Below, in pieces: positions 1 through 8,346 of a stretch of DNA of 64,000 bases. The notes beneath the pieces were generated by a model that was not told the origin of the DNA, did not search any database, and saw only the letters and a program-made list of their open reading frames with translations. This DNA comes from Micromonospora gifhornensis. Lineage in GTDB: Bacteria; Actinomycetota; Actinomycetes; Mycobacteriales; Micromonosporaceae. Each line of letters starts with the position of its first letter. The first letter of the stretch is position 1. Made by a program: the position numbers and the translations under genes. Where the stretch lies: contig NZ_BOPA01000016.1 in NCBI RefSeq assembly GCF_016863515.1, forward strand, positions 124,001-188,000. The letters are read 5' to 3'.

Positions 1-349
1 CCCGGTCGGACTTGACGTCGATGTTGAACCGCACCTGCGGCCAGGCGTCGAGCACCTCGTCGAGGCGGGGCACCGCTGCGGCCCCACCGACGCGCACCGC
101 CGCCAGGTCGGCCCAGCGCAGGTCGGCCACCCGGCCGGGCGCACCGGTGACCCGTTGCAGGGTGTCGTCGTGGAACACCACGGCCACGCCGTCGGCGGTG
201 GCGTGCACGTCGGTCTCCACGTACCGGTAGCCGAGGTCGATCGCACGGGCGAACGCCGCAGTGGTGTTCTCGTCGCCGTCGGCGGCACCGCCACGGTGCG
301 CGAACGCCAGCGGGGTCGAGCCGTCGAGATAGCGGGAACCGGGTGGCAC
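1..349 (-). CDS. Glycerophosphodiester phosphodiesterase, N-terminal part (cut by window edge)
   Basis: About 116 N-terminal residues are visible; the C-terminus lies outside the window. The protein matches the GDPD/UgpQ fold, which hydrolyses glycerophosphodiesters to glycerol-3-phosphate and an alcohol. Visible signs are AHRGG at about residue 17 (catalytic His/Arg), ENT shortly after, [10 protein letters not shown] (metal-binding Glu and Asp) and [10 protein letters not shown] (second catalytic His). GTG at 349 was chosen because HRGG follows within 20 residues, as is usual; no convincing Shine-Dalgarno (SD) sequence precedes it. No signal peptide is seen, so it is probably cytoplasmic. 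The gene is divergent from the aldo/keto reductase. Confidence 0.75.
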   Translation of the reverse strand, partial: MPPGSRYLDGSTPLAFAHRGGAADGDENTTAAFARAIDLGYRYVETDVHATADGVAVVFHDDTLQRVTGAPGRVADLRWADLAAVRVGGAAAVPRLDEVLDAWPQVRFNIDVKSDR

Positions 350-447
350 GCAGCGCAGTATGCCCGGCCCCGGTGACCTGCGGGTGGCCGGGACGTGGCC
401 GCCACCCGCACCGGGCACCTTCGGACCGGTTGTGCTATCCACACACC

Positions 448-1419
448 ATGATCGAGAAGCAGTCCCGCACCGTGACCGACGTCCGCACCCACCGGCTGAT
501 CTACGGGTGCATGGGGTTGGGCGGGGGATGGGACCGGCAACCCTACGGCCCCGCGGAGATCGACGCCGCCGAGGCCGCCATCGACGCCGCCCTGACGGCC
601 GGCATAACCGCCTTCGACCACGCCGACATCTACCGACACGGCAAGTCCGAGGCCGTCTTCGGTGAGGTGCTGGCCCGTACGCCAGGTCTGCGCGAGCGCA
701 TCCTGCTGCAGACCAAGTGCGGCATCCACCTGCCCGAGGGTGACCGGCCCGGCTACTACGACCTGCGCGGCACCCACATCCGGCACAGCGTCGAGCAGAG
801 CCTGACCCGGCTGCGTACCGACGTGATCGACGTGTTGCTGCTGCACCGGCCGGATCCGTTGGCCGATCCGGAGGACGTCGCCGAGACGTTGACCGCGCTG
901 CACCGGGAGGGCCTGGTGCGGTACTTCGGCGTGTCGAACATGGCCGCCGCGCAGATCGCCTACCTCCAGGCGCACCTGGACCTGCCGCTGATCGTCAACC
1001 AGTTGCAGATGAGCCTGGCCGACCGTGACTGGTTGGAGGCCGGCGTCCTGGTCAACACCCGACCTGCCGCCACGCTCGGGTTTCCCCTCGGCACCGTCGA
1101 GCGCGGCCTGCTCGACCGGGTCGGGGTGCAGGCCTGGGGTCCGCTGGCCCGGGGACGGTTCACCGGTGCCGCCCAGACCCCGGCCGAGCACGCCACCACC
1201 GCGCACGTGGCGGCCCTGGCCGAGCAGTACGACACCACGCCGGAGACCATCCTGCTGTGGTGGCTGCAGCGGCACCCCGCCCGGATCGTGCCGGTGATCG
1301 GCACCTCCCGACCCGAGCGCATCCACGCCTGCGCCGACGCGGTACGCCGCGAACCCGCCCTCACCCACGAGCAGTGGTACGAGCTGTGGCTCACCGCCCG
1401 CGGCGAAGCCCTGCCGTGA
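448..1419 (+). CDS. Aldo/keto reductase
   Basis: A 323-residue NADPH-dependent aldo/keto reductase of the YdhF-like type, reducing aldehydes or ketones in the cytoplasm. The tetrad can be followed: [12 protein letters not shown] (Asp and Tyr), LLQTKCG (Lys) and LLLHRPDP (His). GVSN and the late GTSRPERI belong to the cofactor side. ATG 448 was preferred to upstream in-frame codons because MIEKQSRTV begins a normal N-terminus and a TGCTATCC -10-like stretch lies only about 10 nt before it, suggesting a leaderless start. It is a single gene, convergent with the acyltransferase. The substrate cannot be read from sequence. Confidence 0.85.
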   Translation: MIEKQSRTVTDVRTHRLIYGCMGLGGGWDRQPYGPAEIDAAEAAIDAALTAGITAFDHADIYRHGKSEAVFGEVLARTPGLRERILLQTKCGIHLPEGDRPGYYDLRGTHIRHSVEQSLTRLRTDVIDVLLLHRPDPLADPEDVAETLTALHREGLVRYFGVSNMAAAQIAYLQAHLDLPLIVNQLQMSLADRDWLEAGVLVNTRPAATLGFPLGTVERGLLDRVGVQAWGPLARGRFTGAAQTPAEHATTAHVAALAEQYDTTPETILLWWLQRHPARIVPVIGTSRPERIHACADAVRREPALTHEQWYELWLTARGEALP

Positions 1420-1435
1420 CGACCCTGACCGCGTG

Positions 1436-1472
1436 ACCCGACCCGACCGGGCCGAGCCAGGCCGGGTCGGTC
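1436..1472. terminator. Possible shared terminator hairpin between convergent genes
   Basis: The short space between the two convergent stop codons has a GC-rich imperfect inverted repeat (CCCGACCGGGCC against GGCCGGGTCGG). It has bulges and no T-tract, so the call is tentative. Confidence 0.3.
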
Positions 1473-2268
1473 AGTCGGCGGCGGTGCGTCGCCGGTGGGA
1501 GCGGCTGGTGTCGACCGGCCGTCCCGGGTCGACGTGCCGGGGCCGGTCCGGTTCGTCCGGGCGCAACGGGGCGAGGGTGTCGGTGAGGGCGTCGATGATC
1601 CGGTCGGTGGCCAGCCGGGCCACGCCGGGGCGCCCCGGCGTCAGGTCGGCCAGCGGCACCGGCTCACCGAAGTGCACACGTATCGTCGGGCGACGCAGCA
1701 GCGCGCGGGCCACGCCACCGAGCAGTCCCTTGGGCGCCTGGTAGGGGAGGACCTCGTGGGAGCCCCACTGGGCGACCGGGATGACCGGGGCGCCGCAGGC
1801 CAGGGCGAGCCGGGCGGTGCCGGTCTTGCCGCGTTCGGGCCACAGGCCCGGGTCCAGGCTGATGCGCCCCTCCGGATAGACCAGGATCACCGCACCCGCG
1901 GCGACCGCCGCGGCGGCGTCGTCCAGGGCGCGGTGCACTGCGCTGGTACCCCTGTCGACGCGGATGTGCCCGGCGGCGCGCATGGCGGCGCCGATCACCG
2001 GTACCCGGAACAGCCCGCCGGTGGCCATGATCCGGGGCGCGATCCGGCGTTGCCGGCAGGCGGCGGTGAGGACGATCGGGTCGAACGGGCTGATGTGGTT
2101 GGCGGCGAGGATCAGCGGCCTGTCGCGTAGCGACGCGGGCAGGTCGCCGGTGACCTCCAGCCGGGCCAGCAGCGCGACCGTGCCACGGGCGAGCGCCTGC
2201 GCGGCGCGCCAGATCAGCGGAGCTTGCCAGGGGGAGTGCGCGAGGTCCATCAGCGGGCATGGTCGCAT
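1471..2268 (-). CDS. 1-acyl-sn-glycerol-3-phosphate acyltransferase family (PlsC-like)
   Basis: A 265-residue membrane-associated acyltransferase of the LPLAT family, probably acylating lysophosphatidic acid or a related lipid. The HxxxxD box is NHISPFDP, followed by a substrate block at VYPEGRISLDPG (EGR) and a late VIPVAQWG block. The N-terminal segment is moderately hydrophobic. ATG 2268 (MRPCPLMDL) is used because a weak AGGG precedes it and homology-like sequence begins right after. In-frame ATGs exist at 2250 and 2397, so the exact start is uncertain. The C-terminal tail is Arg/Asp/Pro-rich. It is divergent from cydA. Confidence 0.8.
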   Translation of the reverse strand: MRPCPLMDLAHSPWQAPLIWRAAQALARGTVALLARLEVTGDLPASLRDRPLILAANHISPFDPIVLTAACRQRRIAPRIMATGGLFRVPVIGAAMRAAGHIRVDRGTSAVHRALDDAAAAVAAGAVILVYPEGRISLDPGLWPERGKTGTARLALACGAPVIPVAQWGSHEVLPYQAPKGLLGGVARALLRRPTIRVHFGEPVPLADLTPGRPGVARLATDRIIDALTDTLAPLRPDEPDRPRHVDPGRPVDTSRSHRRRTAAD

Positions 2269-2451
2269 GCCCTGGCCACGTACCGATGCTCGGGGCGGAA
2301 GCCCCTGCGCAGGTAATCGCCCGGCTGACCGGGCAGCGCCGTCGTCGGCGGCCGGGCCGATCGCGGCGGGCCCTCCGGCAGAGGTGAGCAGGGTCATTGG
2401 TCCCGGGCCCGTTCGGGCCCCTCGACTCTGCATTTTGCTGTACGACGAGCG

Positions 2452-2476
2452 GTAGTATCTACTACGTCTTGTAGTA
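2452..2476. promoter_or_regulatory. Overlapping GTAGTA/TACTAC dyads in the cydA promoter
   Basis: Three alternating half-sites occur: GTAGTA (2452-2457), TACTAC (2460-2465) and GTAGTA (2471-2476). They form two overlapping perfect dyads, GTAGTA-TC-TACTAC and TACTAC-N5-GTAGTA. The second looks like TACA/TGTA-type operators of BlaI/MecI-family repressors. Its TAGTAT segments could also be -10 boxes. It is not the TGTGAAC-type Rex site known for cyd genes in streptomycetes. No BlaI-like gene is in the window. Confidence 0.6.
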
Positions 2477-2501
2477 TGAGCAGCAGCCTGGGGGGTCGCA
2501 G

Positions 2502-3917
2502 GTGGACGCGTTGGACGTCGCCCGCTGGCAGTTCGGTGTCACCACCGTCTACCACTTTCTCTTTGTTCCACTGACCATCGGGCTTTCCGTCCTGGTCGCC
2601 ATCCTCCAGACCCTCTGGCACCGCACCGGTAACGAGAAGTACCTCAAGCTCACCAAGTTCTTCGGCAAGCTGTTCCTGATCAACTTCGCGATGGGTGTGG
2701 TCACCGGCATCGTGCAGGAATTCCAGTTCGGCATGAACTGGAGCGACTACTCCCGCTTCGTCGGTGACATCTTCGGCGCCCCACTGGCCATCGAGGCCCT
2801 TGTCGCCTTCTTCCTCGAATCCACCTTCATCGGCCTGTGGATCTTCGGCTGGGACCGGCTGCCCAAGCGCCTGCACCTGGCCAGCATCTGGGCCGCCGCG
2901 ATCGGCACCAACCTGTCGGCCTACTTCATCCTCGCGGCCAACTCGTTCATGCAGAACCCGGTCGGCTACCGCTTCAACCCCGAGACCGGCCGCGCCGAAC
3001 TGACCGACTTCGTCGCCGTACTGACCAACAAGGTCGCCCTGATCACCTTCCCGCACACCATCGCGGGTTCCTTCCTGGTCGCCGGAAGCCTGCTGGTCGC
3101 CGTCGCCCTGTGGCACCTGATCCGCAACCGCGACAGCGCCGACACCCCGGCCTACCGCTTCGCCGCGAAGTTCGGTTCCTGGGTCACCCTCGTCTCCGCC
3201 GTCGCCGTCTCCATCACCGGCGACATCCAGGGCAAGATCATGACCCAGGTGCAGCCGATGAAGATGGCCGCCGCCGAAGGTCTCTACCAGACCGAGAGCC
3301 CCGCGTCGTTCTCCGTACTGACCGTCGGCAGCCTCGACGGCAGCCGCGAACTGTTCGCCATCAAGATCCCCTACCTGCTGTCGTACCTCGGCACCGGCGA
3401 CCCCAACGGCACCGTGCAGGGCATCAACGACCTGCAGGCCCTCTACACCGCCCAGTACGGCGCCGGCAGCTACACCCCGATCATCCCGGTCACCTACTGG
3501 AGCTTCCGCTTCATGATCGGCTTCGGGCTCGCTGCCGCCGCCATCGCCCTGCTGGTCCTCTGGACCCACCGCAAGGGCCGCACCACCCCCGACAGCAAGT
3601 GGCTGCTGCGCGCCGGCCTGGCGATGCCGATCCTGCCCCTGCTGGCCAACTCCTTCGGCTGGATCTTCACCGAGATGGGCCGCCAGCCCTGGATCGTCTT
3701 CGGCGAGATGCTCACCCGCGACGGCGTGTCGCGCAGCGTCTCCCTCACCGAGGTCCTCACCAGCTTCACCGCCTTCACTCTCATCTACGCCCTCCTCGCC
3801 GTCGTCGAGGTCAAACTCCTGCTGCGCTACGCCAAGGCCGGGGTGCCCGACGTCACCCCCGACCCCGAACCCGACGACACCGACGACAGCGAGCGCCCGC
3901 TCGCCTTCGCCTACTGA
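2502..3917 (+). CDS. cydA: Cytochrome bd ubiquinol/menaquinol oxidase subunit I
   Basis: CydA is the haem-carrying subunit of cytochrome bd oxidase, which oxidises quinol and reduces O2 to water in the membrane with high oxygen affinity. The protein has 471 residues with about nine membrane segments. His18 (VYHFLFVP) matches the haem b595 ligand. PHTIAGSFLV holds the haem b558 His. The Q-loop has QPMKMAAAEGLY with the conserved Lys and Glu. GRQPW occurs in the second half. The start is GTG 2502 after a G-rich SD. cydB follows 14 nt later. No cydDC assembly transporter is adjacent. Confidence 0.96.
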   Translation: MDALDVARWQFGVTTVYHFLFVPLTIGLSVLVAILQTLWHRTGNEKYLKLTKFFGKLFLINFAMGVVTGIVQEFQFGMNWSDYSRFVGDIFGAPLAIEALVAFFLESTFIGLWIFGWDRLPKRLHLASIWAAAIGTNLSAYFILAANSFMQNPVGYRFNPETGRAELTDFVAVLTNKVALITFPHTIAGSFLVAGSLLVAVALWHLIRNRDSADTPAYRFAAKFGSWVTLVSAVAVSITGDIQGKIMTQVQPMKMAAAEGLYQTESPASFSVLTVGSLDGSRELFAIKIPYLLSYLGTGDPNGTVQGINDLQALYTAQYGAGSYTPIIPVTYWSFRFMIGFGLAAAAIALLVLWTHRKGRTTPDSKWLLRAGLAMPILPLLANSFGWIFTEMGRQPWIVFGEMLTRDGVSRSVSLTEVLTSFTAFTLIYALLAVVEVKLLLRYAKAGVPDVTPDPEPDDTDDSERPLAFAY

Positions 3918-3931
3918 CCCGGAGCCCCATC

Positions 3932-4930
3932 GTGGAACTGACCACCATCTGGTTTCTCCTCGTCGCCGTGCTGTTCACCGGCTACTTCATCCTCGAGGGC
4001 TTCGACTTCGGCGTCGGCATGCTGCTACCCGTACTCGGCCGTGACGACCGGGAACGCCGCGTCATGATCAACACGATCGGGCCGGTCTGGGACGGCAACG
4101 AGGTCTGGCTGATCACCGCCGGCGGCGCCATGTTCGCCGCCTTCCCCGAGTGGTACGCCACCCTCTTCTCCGGCTTCTACCTGCCGTTGCTGCTCATCCT
4201 GCTGGCCCTGATCGTGCGTGGGGTCGCCTTCGAGTACCGCCACAAGCGCCCGGAGGCCTCCTGGAAACGACGCTGGGACGCCGCCATCTTCTTCGGCTCG
4301 CTCATCCCGGCCATCCTGTGGGGCGTCGCGTTCGCCAACATCCTGCGCGGCGTACCCCTGACCGCCGACCACGAGTACGCCGGCGGCCTGTTCAACCTGC
4401 TCAACCCGTACGCCCTGCTCGGTGGCGCCACCACCGCGGCCCTGTTCCTCACGCACGGCGCGGTGTTCATCGCCCTCAAGACCGTCGGCGACATCCGGGA
4501 CCGCGCCGCCGCCCTGGCCGTACGCCTCGGGGTCGGCACCGCCGTGCTCGCCGTGGCCTTCCTCAGCTGGACCCTGACCATCCGCTCCAGCACTGCCGCC
4601 GTCGTCTTCGCCGTCGGCGCGGCGCTGGCCCTGCTCGGTGGTCTCGCCGCCGCCAAGGTACGCCGCGAAGGCTGGGCCTTCACCGGCACCGCGGTGGCCA
4701 TCGCCCTGGCCGTGGCCACCCTGTTCGCCGCGCTGTTCCCCAACGTGCTGCCCTCGACGCTGGACCCGGCCGGCACGCTGACCGCCGTCAATGCCGCCTC
4801 CACCCCCTACACCCTGAAGATCATGACCTGGGTGGCGGTGATCTTCACCCCGATCGTGCTGGCCTACCAGGGCTGGACCTACTGGGTGTTCCGCAAGCGC
4901 ATCGGCGTCGCCCACATCCCGCAACACTGA
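3932..4930 (+). CDS. cydB: Cytochrome bd oxidase subunit II
   Basis: This 332-residue membrane protein is the second subunit of cytochrome bd oxidase and partners CydA. The N-terminal ILEGFDFGVGMLLP, followed by VWDGNEVWLITAGGAMFAAFP, is the family hallmark. Several hydrophobic helices run to the C-terminus. The GTG start at 3932 follows GGAGCCCC, 14 nt after cydA, so the two are cotranscribed under the palindromic cydA promoter. It ends 9 nt before the convergent MarR-like gene. Confidence 0.96.
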   Translation: MELTTIWFLLVAVLFTGYFILEGFDFGVGMLLPVLGRDDRERRVMINTIGPVWDGNEVWLITAGGAMFAAFPEWYATLFSGFYLPLLLILLALIVRGVAFEYRHKRPEASWKRRWDAAIFFGSLIPAILWGVAFANILRGVPLTADHEYAGGLFNLLNPYALLGGATTAALFLTHGAVFIALKTVGDIRDRAAALAVRLGVGTAVLAVAFLSWTLTIRSSTAAVVFAVGAALALLGGLAAAKVRREGWAFTGTAVAIALAVATLFAALFPNVLPSTLDPAGTLTAVNAASTPYTLKIMTWVAVIFTPIVLAYQGWTYWVFRKRIGVAHIPQH

Positions 4931-4939
4931 CCGCCGGGG

Positions 4940-5368
4940 TCAGTGCGCGGCCAGCGCCGCCTCGGCGCGTTGCCGCACCGTCTCCAACACCCGCGCCGTC
5001 GCGGCCACGTCGTCAACCGACAGGTCGGTCCAGAGCCGGGCGCCGATCGCCGCACCGGCGGCCGCCGCCCGGCTCTGGACCGACCGGCCCCGCTCGGTGA
5101 TCGTGACGCGGTCAGCGTCGGCGGACACCAGTGCCGCGTCGACCAGTTCGGCCAGTACGCCGCGCGCGGTCGCCAGGTCGACCTTCAGTCCGTCGACCAG
5201 CCGCCGCACGGCTTGGTCGCCCGGGATCGGGCCGTGTGCGGCGGCGACGGCGGTGAGCAGCAACGACTGGGCGAAAGTCAGCCCGAGCGCGGTCAACTCC
5301 CGCTCCAGCACCGCCCGGGTGGCGTAGTGGGTACGACCGAGCAACTGACCGTTGAGGGTGACGGACAT
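4940..5368 (-). CDS. MarR-like winged-helix regulator
   Basis: A 142-residue protein with a MarR-like layout: N-terminal helix (HYATRAVLERELTALGLTFAQSLLLTAVAA), a winged-helix block (PIPGDQAVRRLVDGLKVDLATARGVLAELVDAALVSADADRVTITERGRSV) and a C-terminal dimerisation helix. ATG 5368 has GGAG eight nt upstream; an in-frame ATG at 5380 has none. It is divergent from a second MarR regulator with three palindromes between them, so autoregulation or cross-regulation is likely. The ligand is unknown, and no Cys redox sensor is visible in this protein. Confidence 0.8.
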   Translation of the reverse strand: MSVTLNGQLLGRTHYATRAVLERELTALGLTFAQSLLLTAVAAAHGPIPGDQAVRRLVDGLKVDLATARGVLAELVDAALVSADADRVTITERGRSVQSRAAAAGAAIGARLWTDLSVDDVAATARVLETVRQRAEAALAAH

Positions 5369-5383
5369 GACCGACTCCATTCG

Positions 5384-5440
5384 TTGGCGCAGCCAATGTT
5401 GGCCCGACCAACGTAACACCGATCGTGGGTGCGACCAACG
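5384..5440. promoter_or_regulatory. Palindrome cluster (TTGG...CCAA) between divergent MarR genes
   Basis: Two clear dyads are TTGGC-GCA-GCCAA (5384-5396) and GTTGG-CCCGA-CCAAC (5398-5412). A weaker third, CGTGGGTGCGACCAACG, lies at 5424-5440. The length and symmetry suit MarR dimers. The sites cover the region upstream of both starts, with the third next to the -10 box of the plus-strand gene. Confidence 0.7.
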
Positions 5441-5448
5441 ATTAGCGG

Positions 5449-5454
5449 TAGAGT
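5449..5454 (+). promoter_or_regulatory. -10 box TAGAGT, probable leaderless promoter
   Basis: TAGAGT ends 7 nt before ATG 5462. No SD lies in that gap, which fits a transcript beginning at or next to the start codon. Confidence 0.5.
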
Positions 5455-5461
5455 CCACGGC

Positions 5462-5914
5462 ATGCAGCCCACCGGCGTACCCAGCCAACTGAGCACCACC
5501 CCCAGCTGGCTGCTCACCCAGACCGCCGCCCACGCCAGCCGCATCGTCAGCACCGCGCTCGGCACCCGCCACGCCCGCGGCTACCACTACCGCGTCCTCG
5601 CCACCCTCGCCGACACCGGCCCCGCCAGCCAGGCCGACCTCAGCCGACACAGCGGCATCGACCGCAGCGACATCGTCGCCACCATCAACGACCTCGGCGA
5701 CCGCGACCTCGTCCAGCGCCAACCGGACCCGGCCGACCGGCGGCGCAACATCATCCACATCACCCCCGCCGGACGCCGCGAACTCACCCACCTGCAACAC
5801 ACCCTCGACGCCGCCCAGGAGACCCTGCTCGCCCCCCTCGACCCCACCGAGCGCCACGAACTCGTCCGCCTCCTGCGCCGCCTGCTCACTCACCACCAGG
5901 AACCGAGAGACTGA
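5462..5914 (+). CDS. MarR family transcriptional regulator
   Basis: A 150-residue MarR regulator. A winged helix spans about residues 40-105 (YRVLATLADTGPASQADLSRHSGIDRSDIVATINDLGDRDLVQRQPDPADRRRNIIHITPAGRREL), including the wing signature DPADRRRN, and dimer helices lie at both ends. The protein has no cysteine at all, so it cannot be a thiol-switch OhrR even though an OsmC-like gene follows 2 nt after its stop. The start is taken from the leaderless -10 arrangement. It probably represses its own operon through the dyads just upstream. Confidence 0.9.
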   Translation: MQPTGVPSQLSTTPSWLLTQTAAHASRIVSTALGTRHARGYHYRVLATLADTGPASQADLSRHSGIDRSDIVATINDLGDRDLVQRQPDPADRRRNIIHITPAGRRELTHLQHTLDAAQETLLAPLDPTERHELVRLLRRLLTHHQEPRD

Positions 5915-5916
5915 CC

Positions 5917-6393
5917 ATGCCGCGCCTGCACACCCACACCTACGCCACCACCGTCACCTGGACCGGCAACCTCGGCACCGGCACCAGCGGCTACCGCGAC
6001 TACCGCCGCGACCACGACGTCACCGCCGACGGTCACCCGGTCATCCCCGGCAGCTCCGACCCCACCTTCCGCGGCGACCCGACCCGCTGGAACCCGGAAG
6101 AACTCCTGCTCGCCGCCCTGTCCCAGTGCCACATGCTCGCCTACCTGCACCTGTGCGCCGACAACGGCATCGTCGTCACCGACTACGTCGACCACGCCAC
6201 CGGCACCATGACCACCGACAACACCGGCAGCGGACGCTTCACCGAGGTCGTCCTGCACCCGGAGGTCACCGTCGCCGACCCGGACACCGTCGAGGCCGCC
6301 ACCGCGCTGCACGACGGCGCCCACCACGTCTGCTTCATCGCCAACTCGGTCAACTTCCCGGTTCGCCACCAACCGAGCACCCGCACCGGCTGA
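5917..6393 (+). CDS. OsmC-family peroxiredoxin-like protein
   Basis: A 158-residue OsmC-family protein, a cytoplasmic thiol peroxidase type that reduces organic hydroperoxides. The two family cysteines are present: LSQCHMLAY in the middle and HHVCFIANS near the end. NPEELLLAALSQC is the usual helix. It lies 2 nt downstream of a MarR gene and is surely cotranscribed. It is closer to the general OsmC/YhfA group than to Ohr because the N-terminal half (TWTGNLGTGTSGYRDYRRDHDV) differs from Ohr. The substrate is not known. Confidence 0.88.
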   Translation: MPRLHTHTYATTVTWTGNLGTGTSGYRDYRRDHDVTADGHPVIPGSSDPTFRGDPTRWNPEELLLAALSQCHMLAYLHLCADNGIVVTDYVDHATGTMTTDNTGSGRFTEVVLHPEVTVADPDTVEAATALHDGAHHVCFIANSVNFPVRHQPSTRTG

Positions 6394-6404
6394 CCGGACG
6401 TCAC

Positions 6405-6410
6405 TATCGT
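6405..6410 (+). promoter_or_regulatory. -10 box TATCGT, probable leaderless promoter
   Basis: TATCGT ends 6 nt before GTG 6417. No SD is present. Confidence 0.5.
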
Positions 6411-6416
6411 CAGGCC

Positions 6417-7592
6417 GTGCAACTGACCATCCGCGAACTCACCGCAGACGACCTGCCCGCCGCCTGGCAGTTGGGCCGACTCACCTTCGGCTCCGACCCG
6501 CAGCCACCCCCGCAGCCCGCCGCTGCACCCGCCGGACGCACCAGCTACGGCGCCCTCGACCCGGCCGGCACCCTTGTCGGCAAGGCCGTCGACCTGCACG
6601 ACGAGCAGTGGTGGACCGGCCGGGCCGTGCCCGCCGCCGACGTCGCCGGGGTCGCCATCGCCCCCGAGGCACGCGGCACCGGCATCGCCCGAGCACTGCT
6701 GCGCGCCCTGCTGCGGGGCGCCCACGAACGCGGCGCCGCCGTCAGCACCCTCTTCGCCACCACCAGCGGCCCTTACCGCGCCCTCGGCTGGGACGTCACG
6801 GGACACCTGCGCACCCTCGACCTGCCCACCACCGCGCTACCCCGACACCGGCCGGCACCGCACCTCGTCGTACGCGCCGGCACCCCCGCCGACCTACCGG
6901 CCACCGTCGACCTGTACCGCCGCGTCGCCGCACACCGCAACGGCCTGCTCACCCGCACCCACCCCCGGTTCGCCGCCGGCGACGAACTGCCCTACGACGG
7001 GCTCACCCTCGTCGAACACGACGGCACCCTGGTCGGCTACGCCGGCTGGAACCGTGGCCGTGGCTACGGCCCCGACGCCGTACTGACCGTCGAGGACGCC
7101 CTCGCCACCACCGCCGACGCCGCCCGCGCCCTCATCGGCGTCCTCGCCAGCTGGCACAGCGTCACCCCCACGGTGCGGCTCACGCCACTGACCGGCGACG
7201 CGATCAGCGCGCACCTGCCCCTCGAACGCGCCAGCGAACACGAACGCGACACCTGGATGCACCGTCCCGTCGACATCGTCCGCGCCGTCGAGGCCCGCGG
7301 CTGGCCCGCCCACGTCCGCGGACAGGTCACCTTCAGCCTCACCGACGAACTCGCCGACTGGAACACCGGCACCTGGCAGCTCACCGTCGCCGACGGCCAG
7401 GCCCAGCTGCGCCGCAGCAGCAGCGACACCGACCTGCACCTGACCGTACGGGGGTTCGCCCGCCTCTACACGGCCACCGCCACCGCCCGCACCCTCGCCG
7501 AAGCCGGCCTCCTGCAGCACCGCACACCCGACCCCGGCGCTCTGGACCTGCTCGCCGCCGGCCCACCCGCCCAGGCCCTCGACTCCTTCTGA
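6417..7592 (+). CDS. Eis-type GNAT N-acetyltransferase
   Basis: A 391-residue protein with Eis layout: N-terminal GNAT domain, second degenerate GNAT domain and C-terminal sterol-carrier-like domain. The acetyl-CoA loop is IAPEARGTGIARALL (about 81-95). Tyr120 (SGPYRALGW) sits where the general acid Tyr of Mycobacterium Eis lies. The chain ends in Phe, as Eis does, where the terminal carboxylate is the base. Eis enzymes acetylate amines including aminoglycosides and protein lysines; the substrate here is unknown. The GTG start is supported by a leaderless -10 box. It is close behind osmC but has its own promoter. Confidence 0.85.
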   Translation: MQLTIRELTADDLPAAWQLGRLTFGSDPQPPPQPAAAPAGRTSYGALDPAGTLVGKAVDLHDEQWWTGRAVPAADVAGVAIAPEARGTGIARALLRALLRGAHERGAAVSTLFATTSGPYRALGWDVTGHLRTLDLPTTALPRHRPAPHLVVRAGTPADLPATVDLYRRVAAHRNGLLTRTHPRFAAGDELPYDGLTLVEHDGTLVGYAGWNRGRGYGPDAVLTVEDALATTADAARALIGVLASWHSVTPTVRLTPLTGDAISAHLPLERASEHERDTWMHRPVDIVRAVEARGWPAHVRGQVTFSLTDELADWNTGTWQLTVADGQAQLRRSSSDTDLHLTVRGFARLYTATATARTLAEAGLLQHRTPDPGALDLLAAGPPAQALDSF

Positions 7593-7601
7593 CAAACGAG
7601 C

Positions 7602-7633
7602 GTGGGGCCCGGGGCGTCGACCCCGGACCCCAC
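7602..7633. terminator. Bidirectional terminator hairpin
   Basis: GTGGGGCCCGGGG pairs with CCCCGGACCCCAC (12 of 13 pairs) around a 6-nt loop, between two convergent stop codons. There is no T-tract, as is common in these genomes. Confidence 0.7.
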
Positions 7634-7647
7634 GGCACCGACTCCGG

Positions 7648-8346
7648 TCAGCTGGCCTCGCGCAACTCCGCCAGCCGGGCCTCGATCTCGGCCAGCTCGG
7701 CCCGCAGCTTCTCCGCCTGCCGTTCGGCCTCGGCGCGTTCCGCCGCCAGGATCTGCTCCACCGCCTCGTGCACCCCCGGCACGTCCACCAGGGCCACCAT
7801 CCGCAGCGCCTCCGCCGGCTTCACCACGTACGGCTTCGCCAACGCCTTCGCGCCCTGCTGGGCGGCCACCGTCCACTCGCCCTCGGCGTACGCCAACGTC
7901 ACCGTCAACCCTGCCGGGCCCTTCGGCTTCGCCGCCTTCACCGCCCGCCGGGCCGGCTTCGCCTCCGCTGCCTCCACCTTCGACTCCTCCCGCACCTTCG
8001 GCTCCTCCCGACGCGGCTGCGGCACCTGGTCCAACACGAACTCCGGCTCCGCGGCCACCGGCTCGGCCGGGGCAGCCTCCACCTTCGACTCGGCCGGTCG
8101 GCGACCCGCACCTCGCGGCGCCATCGCCACATCTGCGGGGGAGAAGGGCAACTCGTCGCGCCCGAAGCGCACCACCACGAACTCGTCGGACACCGACGGA
8201 TCGGTCAACTCGACGACCTGACCCAACTGCCCGGCGATCTGACCCGCCGCCGCCGTGAACACCACCTTCGGCTTACGGCCCGCGGCCAGCGCCTCCCGGA
8301 TGCCACGAACCTCGTCATCGGACAAACCCTGGTCAGCGGCACCCAT
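7648..8346 (-). CDS. Conserved actinobacterial protein, coiled-coil C-terminus, function unknown
   Basis: I do not recognise this 232-residue protein. It has three parts. The first is a compact N-terminal domain of about 80 residues (LSDDEVRGIREAL, KVVFTAAAGQIAGQLGQVVELTD, VVRFGRDELPFSPADVAMAPRG). The second is a charged Ala/Pro/Glu/Lys linker (about 85-140). The third is a C-terminal domain (VTLAYAEGEWTVAAQQG, PYVVKPAEALRMVALVD) ending in a predicted coiled coil (AERAEAERQAEKLRAELAEIEARL). The VxF(G)RDELPFSP stretch suggests a small beta domain. ATG 8346 has GGGAGAGG seven nt upstream; GTG 8349 is adjacent. No membrane segment. Confidence 0.75.
   Translation of the reverse strand: MGAADQGLSDDEVRGIREALAAGRKPKVVFTAAAGQIAGQLGQVVELTDPSVSDEFVVVRFGRDELPFSPADVAMAPRGAGRRPAESKVEAAPAEPVAAEPEFVLDQVPQPRREEPKVREESKVEAAEAKPARRAVKAAKPKGPAGLTVTLAYAEGEWTVAAQQGAKALAKPYVVKPAEALRMVALVDVPGVHEAVEQILAAERAEAERQAEKLRAELAEIEARLAELREAS

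Noticed and set aside
2837..3917. Long frame through cydA that runs on into cydB
   Set aside because: The part inside cydA is out of frame and Arg-rich; only the portion from GTG 3932 is CydB.
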